This document shows positions 24,540 to 36,688 of a stretch of DNA of 64,000 nt, piece after piece. This DNA comes from Erythrophleum ivorense (lineage: Eukaryota; Streptophyta; Magnoliopsida; Fabales; Fabaceae), in the NCBI GenBank assembly GCA_026724425.1, contig JAIUCV010000276.1, forward strand, positions 62,001-126,000. The letters are read 5' to 3'. The notes beneath the pieces are model-generated. The model did no database searches, was not told the DNA's origin, and saw only the letters and a program-made list of their open reading frames with translations. Every line of letters starts with the position of its first letter. Position 1 is the stretch's first letter. The translations under genes were made by a program, and so were the position numbers.

Positions 24540-25924
24540 CTAATTATTAGACTAATTTTCATTTAATCTACCTTTCTTATTAGGGTTTCTATAGGTCTTC
24601 TCTACATATATCAAAACCATTTAAGATGTGATTATACAATCTTTTCCACAATAGGTGCGATCCCCATTTTTTCTCTAATGTATTCATTTATAATTCCATC
24701 TTGTTTGGTATATCTATTCATTCAATGCAATTTTCTCATCTTTGTAACATTGAACTTATTTTCCTATTGATTTTGTATTGCCCAATAATCAATCTTATAG
24801 AATATTGTCAGTCTTATAACTATGTGGTAAAATTTACCTTTAAGTTTAAGTAGTGCTCTTCTATCTGTAATATCATCCAAAACACTCATTCATTTTATCC
24901 ACTCTGCTTCAATTTTATAGTTTACATCTTTCTTTATTTTTTCATCCTGTTGTATGATGAATTTAAGATATTTAAACTGAGTGACTTGTGGTATGGTGTG
25001 TTCTCTGATTTTTCCTTCTACACTCGAATCAGCATGTCTCTTGCATTCTATATACTCCATTTTACTTCTATTTAAATGAAATCTATGTGCTTCTAAAGCT
25101 AATTTTCATATCTCTAATTTGTCATTTATTTTCTCTTTTGACTCCTCAACTAGGACTATATCATCTGCAAAAAAGTATGCATTGTGACATGGCTCTTGGA
25201 TATGTTCCGTAAACATATCTAAGACTAAAATAAAAAGATAGGGGCTCAAAATTGACCCTCAATGTAGGCCAATAGTTATTTGAAAATTTTTTGTAAGCCC
25301 ACTTTGCATTCTCACACTAGTTGTAACTCTATCATATATATTTTGAATTGCTCGAATGTAAGCAATGCGGGCTCTTTTTTTCTTCATAGTCTTTCACAAA
25401 ACATCTCTTGACATCTTATCATATGCCTTCTTTAAATTGATGAACATCATATGTAAGTCCTTTTTATTTCTTTGATATTTCTCTATCAATTTTCACAAAC
25501 AAGTATATCACTTCCATGGTTGACTTATTAGGCATAAAACCAAACTGATTTTCTATAACTTGAATTTCTTGTCTTAACCTTCACTCAATAACCCTTTTCT
25601 ATGACTTCATAGTATGGCTCATAAATTTAATTTCTCTATAATTTGCATAATTTTGTATATTTTCCTTATTCTTATAAATAAGAATTAAAGTACTTCTCCT
25701 CCATTCATTTAGCATTGTCTTAGATCTTAGAATCTTATTAAATAAATTTGTAAGCTAACTTATACCTTTAATTCCTAAACTTTTTTACACCTCAATAGGT
25801 ATATTATCTAGTTTTACTACTTTGCTATTCTCCATCTTCTTTAAAACTTATTTTATCTTTGACTCTCGAATCCTACGATAAAAGGTAGAATTTTGTTTCT
25901 TCTTTATGGTGTCTAGCCCATTTG
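24540..25924 (-). pseudogene. LINE reverse transcriptase (RTE clade)
   Basis: Read on the minus strand, the segment encodes an RT. The catalytic FADD box is at 25160-25171, preceded by HNAY. Upstream are GSILSPYLFILVLDMF and a degenerate LKKAYDKMSRDVLW. Downstream are a KMEYIECKR word and the RTE C-terminal region (GIAPIVEKI). It copies LINE RNA at a nicked target site. Several in-frame stops and frame changes inactivate it. Its N-terminal side is cut at 25924 by the LTR insertion and continues at 32428. Confidence 0.85.
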
Positions 25925-28878
25925 AGTGTTGTAACATCCAGTCCCTCCATAAACATGAGAAACACGGTGTTCGATCCCTCCGTAAACGTCAGAAATTAGC
26001 TAAATATAAAAGAAAGTCCTTGAAATAGAAGGAATCGGGGCCAACTAAAATTATGATAAAGTTTTAGATATTAGAAAATGAGAATTTAAGGTTTAAGATG
26101 CCAAAAAATCATAGTTAGAAGAGCTCAAAAAATTTGCCGAAGAAAGTATGGGCATTTTTGTAATTTTTAGAAAATTTGAAAAACTCACAAGAAGGTTTTT
26201 CAAACAAAAAATTTGAACTTTTCGGGGTTCTAAGAGACCTTAAAAACCATGAGAATCCCTAGAACAGTTGAAACCCATTCAATGAGCGATTTCGGCCGTC
26301 AGTTGATTGAAACTTTGACCGAACGGTTCGGAATAGTTTTAGATCCTTTTTGAGTGATTCCAAAGGCAATTATTATGATTAAGAGCGTAACGAATATGAT
26401 GGAAAAGACGGTTCTTATAAAGGAGTTGAAATAAACCCAAACGAATAAAACTACAAAGAGGGAATAAATTATAAATTTTAAAAGTTGCTTAAATGAATCC
26501 CTAGGCTTATAAAAACGTCCCACCTCTGGTCAAATCTCCTCACCAACTCTCCCACATATTAAAATAGAATTAAGAAAGGCTGAGAGTGGCGCACAAGAGG
26601 GGAGCCCAAGGAAGGAAGAAGAAGCTTTGAAAAGTGTAAGTTTTAGCCACTTTTTTCCTACTCCTTGCCTTGTTAAACTTCTTCCCCTCTTCTTCCTCTT
26701 CCTTCCCATGGTTTTGGCATTTAATTTGGTGCTGTTTTAGGGGCATAATAGAGGTGGAATTTTTGGATTTAGTGAGGGGAGGCTAGCCAAGTGAAGAACA
26801 AACCAAGGAAACCATGAATTCAAGGTATTTTGCTACTTCCTAAGCTTAGGTCTCCTTGCTCCTCTTCTCTTTAATTCCCCCCATGTAAGACCAGCCATGA
26901 GAGATTAAATTTCTGGCCAAACCAAGAATGAATCACATGAATTAGGGTGTGAAAATTTAGAATATGCAAAGGAAACTAAGTAAAAGCCATTGAATTTCAA
27001 GTTAGCAAAGTGTAGGATTCTTGAAGAATTTGTAAAATCTGTTTTGATTCATGAATTTTCTAGACTATGTAAGTGTTTAATTGAGCTTCTAAGACCTCTA
27101 AAAAGCCCCCCAAGTGGCTCTCCCATCAAGAAAAAATTGAAAACCCCTTGAACCCTAAATGCTTCCATAATGTTAACCTAGGACAGATGGAGGGGTTAGA
27201 GAGTGTTTTAATTTATTCTAGCCTTGGTTTGGGACTTCATATGATGGCAGAAGGTGGGAGGAACCCTTGGGAAGAATTTAGAAGCCATAGATAGTGAGAT
27301 GGAGGTGTAGGCTCCATAATGTAGCATAATGAGGCAACTCTTAGTTAAGCTCCTTAAAATAATTGTGTGATGACTCCAAGGGGTCTAACTGGAGTCAAGA
27401 ATCATAGATTAAAGGATAGAAGGAAGCCAAGATCATGAATTTTTGTAGTTGCTTCATTAAGTTCCTTACGGAAGCATAATGGAGCCATAAACCAAAGTAG
27501 CACCATGTAAAGTGTGTATAATGCCAAGGCTTGCTCCCATGAGTAATTCATGTTTCTTTTGGTGTGTCTAGGCCAAGAGAAACTATCTCCACTAATTTGT
27601 GGGTGTGTGGCCGAAAGAAGAAGCTTGAAATCTAAGAAAAATTGTGTGAGTACATACAAGGTAGCTCTCTCCACCTTCTCTGATGCATGGATGTGTATTT
27701 AGCTTGTTTTAGAATGTGTGTATGTGTATGTGTATTTTCAAGCCATGAAAGTATGCTAGCATGATTCTGTATGCCATGACTTCATGATGACATATTATGT
27801 TCTCAAATAAATGTATGATATTTTTTTGAGTTTGTTTAAGTGTAGAAAGGCTAAGAACTCTAAACCTTAGTAAGGATGAACCAAAAACCCTTAAAATTGG
27901 TTGAGATATAGTAAAGAGTTTTCCAAAAGCAAAGTGGGCTCCCAAGAGTATGGTTAAGTCTAAAGCTCCTAAAAAAAGGGTGAGGCAAGTTCGAAATCTA
28001 TTAGGAAAAGTGTGAGGCCAATCCAAACACTTGGTGAGCTCTTGAATATTTTATATAACTTGTTCACATGCCAAGCTTGCTTCTTGAATGTTTATGACTT
28101 CCATTTTCTTCATGCATGCATTTTTAATGCTTGTTTTGCATATATTATGTATGATTGAATGGGAGATGAGCTATTGGAATTCTTTGAATCTCATTCCCTC
28201 CTCTCCAATGATCTCACTTGCTAGGTGGACCAAGTGGACAAGATAATAGAGGCCAACCACCTTGAAGGAAAGAGTTTGATAACAAAGTGTTTGAGTTTTG
28301 TCACTTTAAGGCCATATTGGTGTCAAATAATGTAATCCAATGATGTATATGACCTATGACCTTTTAGAAATGTATAATTATGGTCATATGTGATGTATAA
28401 ATGAATGGACATGATGTATGAACCCTAGAACATAATTTGAGTATGTAATGCCAAGGTATACATTTTGGAAAGTTTGATGTAAGGTGTATATGTGTGGATG
28501 AAAAGGCCAAAATGAGATGCATGAGGTTTGAGACCATTTGGATAGCTCACACAAGTCCTAAATATGCTTTTAGACTTGCCCAAAAGGTGCCAAGACTAAG
28601 AGAAAATCATTTGGCAACTTTGGTACTCCATATGGAGCCAAAAATGACCATAATGGAACCCTATGTCACTTTTTGGCCAAATGAGCTCTTCTTGATCTGA
28701 TATTTGGCATGCAATTAGAGTGTGTTGAAATATTTTTGGAAAGCTAAAGACATAATTTTTAGAGGTCTAAAAAATATTTGATGAATTTTCAAAGTTAAAA
28801 TTTTCTATTGATTCTGGTATGTGTACTATTCACACTGGTAGATTTGTATTTAGTGTCATTCGATGGGCAAATGGTGTA

Positions 28879-31644
28879 TGTAACACCATAATAACTTAAC
28901 TCCAATTCATCTCCCTCTAGGCTTGATTCCATATGATTTTCAAAAAAAAAATAACCAAAACCGTGGTATTTTACTACTTTAAGTCGAGGTTAAACTGGTC
29001 ATATTTTGCCCCGTGGGTCTCGTGAACCCATCATTCACATTCTCTACTCAAACACCATTTATAAAACTTGTACATAGTCTCAAACAACTCATAAACCACG
29101 GATATGAAGCCAAAAACCAAGAAAATGCAATTTCACAATTGAGCCCATAAGTCAGATTTTTGGCTCCAATTTGGAAAATCATAACTAATTCTAGAAAAAT
29201 GGAAATCAAGAAAATAATAGCTCTATGGAAATCCTTGGATGTTAAATTTACATTAAAAATAACTCCCAACCACAATTTCCACGTTTGGACCATCATTGAC
29301 ATCGAAAGAGACATAGAGGTCCGGCTGTCCCTGATACTGGCACAGTTTACTGTCATGAACTTTGAAAATTCGTAATTAATTCCAAAAAACTCCAATCTGG
29401 GCAAAATATACCAATTTAGAAAGATAAAGATGTTAAATAGAGTAAAAAAATAAGTCTAGATCAGTTCAGGAGCTCTTGGACCTCGAAAACCGATGGAACA
29501 GTAACAAAGGTCAGAAAGCTTCCCTGATGCTGATACAGAACTTCAGCAAGTCGTTTCTCTCTCTACAGACCTCCAATTGAGGTTCTTCCAGTTGGTATAG
29601 GTTACTATGGATATCTAGTTTATTCTCATAAAATTTCATGACAATTGGACACCATTTGGTCTATGAATGACATGGATTCATTTTCGGACTTGATGCACAG
29701 TACCATGACCAAACCATTTAATTTTCCAAATTTCAACAATTTGCCAAATATTCCCTAGACCTCCAAATATTACTCACTTTGGCTTCTCAAGAAGCTCTTA
29801 ATAGACTCTAGATGCATGCTAAATCTCATGTCAAGAAGATCTCATCTGGTCATATTTTGATAGAGCTTACAAGATTAGTGGTTTTGGCACCCAACATGGT
29901 TCAAAGTGGGTCCAAATGGCCTCCTATATGTTCTAGCATCCTTTAGGCAAGTTTGAAAGTATAAACATAGCATATATGAATTCCTTAAGTGGTTCAAATC
30001 CATACATAACTCAAACTCACTATGCTACGGGACAAAATGCATCATTTCATATAAGCCACAAAAGGCCAAATTTCGCATTCTCATTACTTTGGCTCTTTAC
30101 ACAAATCATACATCACTTATACATATGTTTACATTTGCTCATATATATACATCTCAAAAATAATATGTGCATATTCATTTTGGCACCTCTTTACAACAAC
30201 AGAATCAAAAGAACTATACAACTTCTTAATCATATTCAACTAAGCTCCATGATGTGCACTTGGTTCTCTTTGAGCTCCACCTAAGATGTTAAGATGGGAG
30301 AGGGAAGGGGGTGAGATTCAGGGAATCTCAATAGCTCATACTCATTCAAGAATCAATCAAGATATATAAACCAGTCAAAGCATGCAAACAAGTCACAATG
30401 ACACAACATATGTGTTTCATGCCATGAGTAACATACCAATGCCAAGATTAGGCTCTAGGGACTTTCAGTCTAGCCTCACCTGAGCTTTGGGGCTTTTGGA
30501 TTGGCCTCACCCTTAGTTTAGGGACTTTTGGCTCCACCTCACCCATCTCAAGGGACTTTCGGCACGACCTCACCCAAGCAATTTCCATAAATTCATATCA
30601 TAAACATATTGGTACCAATGCATCAAGGCAACATCAAATGGCATATTTCATCATACAAGCCCACACACATGCATACAATGACTATTACACATCCAAGAAT
30701 GCAACAAGAAAGAGTAGAGAGCTACCTTATCGGCTAACACAAATCTTCCCTTTCAATTTCTCTTCTCCCGTCTTGATTTCACACTCACAACTAGATGGAG
30801 TTTCTTTCTTTGAGCCTAAGCACAACAAAGAGCGTGGGATTATTCTCTCATGACTCAAATAAACTCTCACAAAGCTAAAGAGGCTCTTCATCGAAGTAAA
30901 CCCTGGCTACACATGTAAAAAGCTAGGGATTCTTTCTCTAGAACTCTACTCACTCTCCTTCCTCTCTCAAGCCCTCAAGGAAGAAAGCAAAGAAGAAGAA
31001 GTGAAGCTATATGAGTTCTACCCTTATTCTAGAGTAATTTTCCACTTCCCTCTTCTGAACCAAACCCAAATCAACTTTCAAAATCATAGAAAGAGAGGGC
31101 AAAGAGAGAAAAATAGCATGCTAAGGAGGAAAGCTATAGAAATCTCAAGATTACTTACCTCTTTGCTTGGTCTCCTTGCTTCTCTAGGTCTCTCTTACTC
31201 TCCACAGCTCTTTTCTCTCTCCTTGGTCAAAGCTTAGGTCGGTTCTAAGAGAAAGGAAAGTTTGGAAGCTTTTAAAAAGTCAAAATCTCTCTTTTTACGC
31301 TTTTCCGAACTAACCCTCGCTATAGCGAGCCATAACCCTCGCTACGGCGAGCTCGTGTCAGTCTCAGACCTTTGCCTTCACTATAGCTCTCGCTACGGCG
31401 AGCTACTCCCTGGATTTTGTATGGGATGCCAGCACTCGCTATAGCTAGAAGCATTTTCGCTATAGCGAGAAGGCATTCTCGCTATAGCTAGCCCATTTCT
31501 CGCTATAGCGAACAGGTACATTCGCTATAGCTAGGCTGTAGTTAGCAGACTTAGAAAATTTTTAGCCTTTGAAAATTTTTAGCTTTTCTTTTCTTTCCCT
31601 TTTTCTTTTCTCTTTTCTTTTCTTTTCTTTTTCTGGTTGTTACA
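28879..31644 (-). mobile_element. Solo LTR, family A, innermost insertion
   Basis: A 2,766-bp family A LTR on the minus strand, from TGTAACACCA to GGTTGTTACA, with a perfect TSD GTGTA at 28874-28878 and 31645-31649. Joining the flanks restores text equal to the uninterrupted family B LTR at 15345-15375. It carries the octamer array (31319-31531) and, at 30450-30580, a short tandem block with CCTCACC words. It is the fourth level of nesting: virus, LINE, family B LTR, family A LTR. Confidence 0.92.
31319..31531 (-). promoter_or_regulatory. GCTATAGC octamer array, copy in 28879-31644 LTR
   Basis: Octamers start at 31319, 31341 (GCTACGGC), 31380 (ACTATAGC), 31392 (GCTACGGC), 31438, 31459, 31481, 31502 and 31524. 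Spacing is 22, 39, 12, 46, 21, 22, 21, 22. A further outer site present in other minus-strand copies is degraded here (GCTGTAGT near 31535). Confidence 0.88.
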
Positions 31645-32427
31645 GTGTACAATACTTATGAAATTTTATAGACGTAAATTAGAGTCATAAGATTTCTATG
31701 GCCACCAAGATCACCTTATTTGGAGGTCTGAGCAAAGAGTTATGCATTTTTTAATTTGGCTATCAATAGAAGTGGTGCCCCAAGAGTCTAGTCACTGTTC
31801 CATAGATTTCTAATAGTTAAACGTATTTGTTTCATTCTGAAATTATTTTTATAAAAACTCTAACATTTGTAGCTTTCAAGAATGATTGAATTTGTGTGAT
31901 TTTGATTTTTATAGAATTAGTTATGAATTTTAGAAGTCTGTATCAGTAATCTAAAATAGCAACCCAAGCAACAGTGACCTTTAGACCTTTTCAGATGTCA
32001 AACGTCCTCTGTAGTGGATATTATGGTCTAAAATATTTTTAGTATGAAGTAATCATCCATAGCTTTCCAGAATGATCAAGATTTCATTATTTTGATTTTT
32101 ATAAAATTTGTTATGATTTTCTAAATTTGGTCAGAAACTAGAGCAAATCTGGCTGAGAATGAATTTCCATATTCCATGCTTCATTTCAGTTTCCATGAGT
32201 TGTGGGCCTAATTTTGTGATGCAAATGAGTTGTTTTGATGTAATTACATATGAGAATGTATAGTATGAGCTCACACGGTCCACATAACACTGATTACAAT
32301 TTTTAAGTATGACAAACGCAAATAAACCCATTATTTTTTGTCCCTTTTTCATGTGCTCTCATGGAAATGATAATTTGAAACTTATGAATGTTATGAAATG
32401 AGCTAAAATTTATGGTGTTATAAGTGT

Positions 32428-33997
32428 CATGAGATCCTGTGTACTTCATTAAATGGCCCATAAAAATAGCAATTTCACCTTTCTTTAATATTTTTTTCAT
32501 GACTAAGACTCCCCTTTCTTCATCTTTAATGCATCTCATTTGGTCCATGTTTCTTATTTTTCTTTTTCTATTTTTAACAAACTTATAAATACTTCTTTCC
32601 TTAACTTTAGTGTCTAAAAATTGATATAACTTATCAAATGTTCACTCATCACCTTCTTAATGTCTTTCTTAAGTAAGTTATATTTTTTTCCAATTTTTCT
32701 CACTTTTACACAAATACCACATTTTATAACATCCCCTTTTAACTTTAATCTTGTTTTATACGCTTGTTTCCCACTATCAAGATTATTTATTCCTAGGTCC
32801 AAAACCTCTTAATTCCCTAAGTATCTCTTTTGCAACCTTTCTAATCTTTTTAGTCATCTTGTTCCACATATCATTAGCACTTCCTTATACTTCTCATAAT
32901 CTTTCTTCCAAAATTTTTTTCTACAAACTTATTTCTTTATCATCTTTTAATTGTCATTACTTTATCCTTGACACTCCCTCTTAGTCTTTGCTTTTTATTC
33001 TCCTCTTAATTCGAACATCCATCATTAAAACCTTATGTTGTGTAATCAAGTTCTCCCTAGGTGTAACTTTGTAATCCATGCAAAGCTTTCTACCCATTTT
33101 CCTTATTAGAAAGAAATAAACATGATAGTATGTTCCCTTATTTTTGTATGTGATAAGATGTTCTTTATGCTTCTTAAAACAAGTATTAGTTATAGTAAAA
33201 TCAAACATTAATAAAAAGTCTAGAACAATTTTACCCTTTGCATTTCTTCTCTTAAACCATATCTCTCATACGAACCTTCATAATCTTTAGATGCATTCTG
33301 TACATAACCATTAAGATCCCCTTATATGAGAAAGTATTTCCTGAACTAGACCTTGTAAGTCCTCCCAAAACTTTATTTTATAATGATATGCTAATCCTAC
33401 TTGTGTGTAAGCAGTAACAATATTAAAAGTTTCTCTTTTTACTATAAATTTTAATACTATAATTCTATCTTTTAATCTTTTTACATCTACCATAATATTT
33501 TTTCAATACTTATTTATAATTATACCTATCCTATTTCTAGATTTAGTCTTACCAGTGTACCAGAGTTTAAAACCTGAAGTGTCTAATTCTTTCACTTTTT
33601 CTTCTAACTATTTAGTTTCTTGTAATTGGTATTTACTATTTTCATTGATGTACTCGTAAGTGTATCTATATTCCAAATTTCAAAATAAATCCTATTTTCG
33701 TGAACTAACTGCTTTATCCATATTTTTTCATGAAAATGTGAGAACCCTTGCTTATTCTTCATTACACCTAACATTGATGTAATGGCATTTGCTTATTTGA
33801 CACTATACTCAAGTTATACAATACATTGCTTTTGAGCAATGATCTAGTATTAATTCTAATATTTTGTTGATTTATGTCATAAAGATTCAACATTTTACGT
33901 TGATTATTGATGGCCTAACACCATCCTCTTCTTTTTTTTGGACTTGAGATTGGTTATGAAATGATTTACATTAAAGCACAGCACAGGAAGAATTAAA
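32428..33997 (-). pseudogene. LINE endonuclease and linker (RTE clade)
   Basis: Minus-strand continuation of the LINE. The pieces near its 5' side include LQETK, DTSGFKLWYTGK (about 33540-33625) and, at 33311-33493, DRIIVLKFIVKRETFNIVTA, typical of the apurinic endonuclease domain that nicks target DNA. The open frame 32981-33208 holds FDFTITNTCFKKHKEHLIT and TPRENLITQHKVLMMDVR, the domain's C-terminal half. The linker before RT is at 32428-32620 (RCIKDEERGVLV). Stops separate the pieces. Confidence 0.82.
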
Positions 33998-34489
33998 AAG
34001 ATCATATTTATACAAAAACTTTTGAATTAGAATTGAAATGTGTAGGCATAAATATATGTGGATGCAAAAAGAGAAAATATTTAGATTTTGATAGAAATAA
34101 TAGAGAAAATAAATGATGAAGATATAAAAAGATAATATTTACTAAAATTAAAAGATATTTTAGAGCAAGAAAATAGAAGAATATAAAAACAACCACCTAT
34201 AGCCATGAAAGATATATTGGAGAAATTTGAAGAAAAAACCCAACAAGTGAATTCTAGGAATTATAGCAAGAAATAAAAAACATTAAAGTAGAAATAAAAG
34301 AAATAAGAGAAAGTAAAATCCATAGGGAATTAGAAATTATAAAAATAAAAGCTTTATTATAAGAAAAAAGATAGAAATCAAACAAAGAAAGTGGGAATGA
34401 AAAAGGAGAAGTAGAAATTCCTTAAAGAAGTAAGCCAAGAAAGATTTATCCAAAGGATAGTTAAAACTACATACCAAAAGTAGTATTAT

Positions 34490-34810
34490 CAAATGAATTT
34501 GTTTATAAATAATGAATATAGGAAAAATATGGTAGTATTAATTGATTTTGGTGCAAACATGAATTGCATACAAGAAGGATTAATATTTACCAAGTATTAT
34601 GAAAAAAAACATTTGAAATCTTATTTGCAGCCAATAATTCAAAGTTAAAAATAAAATATAAATTATCAAATGCTCATATTTGTAACAGTGAAATATGTTT
34701 TAAAAATATTTTCATATTAGTCAAAGATTAAGGAGAATTAGTAATATTAAGAACACCATTTTTATAGCAAATAATACCTTTTAAAGTAACATGATTAGGA
34801 ATAACTACTA
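34490..34810 (+). pseudogene. Caulimovirid aspartic protease remnant
   Basis: The region encodes LIDFGANMNCIQEGL (about 34535-34580), a retropepsin active-site motif in which the usual D-T/S-G has become D-F-G, and later a LRTPFL word followed by a stop and QIIPF at about 34750-34790. In the family this enzyme cuts the coat and pol polyproteins. The altered active site and stops make it inactive. Confidence 0.72.
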
Positions 34811-35089
34811 AAGTTTTAGGAAATGAAATATGTTTTGAATGGATAAAACCTTCATTAACCCCAAAAAAAATGCTAAAAGAAGATTCTATTTACAAGATAA
34901 ATTCAATTAAAAAAGCAAAGTCAAATTAATTTCCTTCAGAAGGAAATACACTACAAGAAAATAGACGAATAGATAAAGAATATTAATGTACAAAAAGAAT
35001 TGAAGAGAGAAAGGAAAAATTCAAAGAAAAGATATCATCCAACTGCTTTTTGGAATAAGAAAAAAAACACACAATAGAATTACCTTGTG

Positions 35090-35700
35090 AAAATAATTTT
35101 GGTAAAAAAAGATATATCAACTAAAGCTAGACCCCTATAGATGAATGAAGAATTGGTGGCATATTGTAGAAAAGAAATACAACAATTATTAGATTGGAAA
35201 AAAACCAATAAGGCCTAGCAAAAAGAAATATAACAATTATTATAAATAAAAAAGGAGCACCTAAATTAGTAATAAATTATAAGCTATTAAATAAATTTTT
35301 AAGATGGATTAGATATCTCATTCCTAACGAAAAACATATAATAGGAAGGATCGCTAATGCATCAATATTCTCAAAGTTTGATATGAAGTTAGGATACTAT
35401 CAATTACAAATAGCAGAAAAAGACAAATATAAAATAGGATTCACAATCCCATTTGGGCATTATGAATGGAACATGATGTCTTTTGAATTTAAAAAAAGTG
35501 CTCTTGTTGGATTCCAACAAATAATGAATGAGATATTCAATCCTAATATAAAATTCATTATAGTATATATAAATGACGTCTTAGTATTTTCTAATTCAAT
35601 TGAGCAACACTTTAGATGTTTACAGGAATTTTATGAAATTAAGAAAAATAGTTCTAGCCATAAAGATGATATATTTTAGACAAAGATAAAATTTTAAGGG
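35090..35700 (+). pseudogene. Caulimovirid reverse transcriptase remnant
   Basis: The open frame 35383-35679 (98 codons) contains the central RT core: MKLGYYQLQIAEKDKYKIGF, FGHYEWNMMSF and the catalytic box region VYINDVLVFSN at about 35561-35593. The first aspartate of the usual YxDD box is asparagine here, which would abolish activity. The fingers region upstream (35090-35380) is recognisable but full of stops. The wording near EKDKYKIGF and FNPN is closer to florendo/petuvirus RTs than to Ty3 elements. Confidence 0.8.
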
Positions 35701-35979
35701 TTACAAACTTATCAAGGATATATAACCCCCTAGCAATAAAAGTATTGAATTTAGCAATAAATTTCCATATGAACTTAAGAGATAGAAACCAATTATAGAG
35801 ATTTTTAGGATACTTGAATTATGTGTTAGATTTTACACTAAACCTTTGAATAGAGATAAAATATTTGTTCTAAAGATTAAAGAAAAAGCCAATTAACTAG
35901 ACCCCTCAAATGACAATCATAGTTTAAGAGATAGAATAACAGGTAAAGAATTTACCCTATCTAAGAATATGTAACCATA

Positions 35980-36370
35980 AAGCAGCCAAAATGGTAGAAA
36001 CAGATGCATCAAATATAGGTTTTGGAGGAATACTGAAGTAAAAGATAGAAGAAAAAGAGCAAGTGGCGAGGTATCATTTAGGAACTTAGATTGATACCCA
36101 ATAGAATATTCCACCATTAAAAGAGAAATATTATCATTTTTTTGTTAGAAAATTTCAAGACAATTTGATAAATAAAAATTTCTTTTGAGAATGGATTGTA
36201 AAGTAGCAAAAGAAGTTTTATCCAAAAGAAAATTGTTAAAAATTTAGTTTCAAAACATAATTTTGCACAATGGCAAGCTATTTCTTTATGTTTTGATTTT
36301 GAAGTTGAATTTATAAAAGGAAAAAATAATTATTACTAAATTTTCTTACCAAAGAATTTTTACAGGCAAA
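35980..36370 (+). pseudogene. Caulimovirid RNase H remnant
   Basis: ETDASNIGFGGIL at about 35999-36037 is the first catalytic-aspartate motif of RNase H. It is followed by a degraded YHLGT word, a KFQDNLINK word at about 36150-36176 and, near 36290-36335, FDFEVEFIKGKNN, the family's C-terminal motif. RNase H removes the RNA template during reverse transcription. Several stops and frame changes are present. Confidence 0.75.
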
Positions 36371-36688
36371 AATTTTTTAAATAATTTATCTTATGAGCTC
36401 TATTAAAGGAGATTCTTCTTATATGGAGAGACGAGGAAGAGGACTAAATATACACCAAATACACCTAAAAAATCTATAGCCAAAATGCAAAACACTAAGA
36501 GATAGTTAAGACTATATTTCTAGAGAAATCTACAGAAGAATTTTGGAATTTTATTCCTCATGATTTCAGGAAAAAAAAGAATAGGAGATATTATAAGTTA
36601 ATTTTAGTTGATTTAAACTTAGCCTCAATTAGCTATCAAAAGGATTCCATAGGAAGGGAATATTCTCATATAAAAATCCATAGAGTAT

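Larger units (their letters stand above)
25930..32422 (+). mobile_element. Solo LTR, family B, split by a family A solo LTR
   Basis: Plus-strand family B LTR from TGTAACATCC (25930) to GGTGTTATA (32422), flanked by a perfect TSD AGTGT at 25925-25929 and 32423-32427. Without the nested LTR 28879-31644 and one TSD copy it is about 3,722 bp. It starts with two YCCCTCCRTAAAC words 39-40 bp apart. Its final base pair is TA instead of CA, a point change. It is inserted in the LINE. Confidence 0.9.
24376..33997 (-). mobile_element. RTE-type LINE, near full length, split by nested LTRs
   Basis: A minus-strand LINE of about 3,124 bp after removal of the family B LTR 25930-32422 and one TSD copy. It is flanked by a 14-bp duplication AAGATCATATTTAT at 24362-24375 and 33998-34011. 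Its 3' end (left side) has a TTG-repeat tail (reverse of ACAACAACAACAATA) next to a CCCACTAGGT word typical of plant RTE elements. Endonuclease then reverse transcriptase are encoded in the usual order, both with stops. Length and long TSD fit a complete target-primed insertion into the pararetrovirus. Confidence 0.88.
34012..36688 (+). mobile_element. Endogenous pararetrovirus, part 2 (pol region)
   Basis: The virus integrant resumes after the LINE TSD and runs to the solo LTR at 36689. It holds protease, RT and RNase H remnants in that order on the plus strand. Sequence at 34012-34480 is Lys/Glu-rich linker between coat and protease. Text at 36375-36688 follows RNase H and continues at 44309 beyond the LTR. 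Confidence 0.82.
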
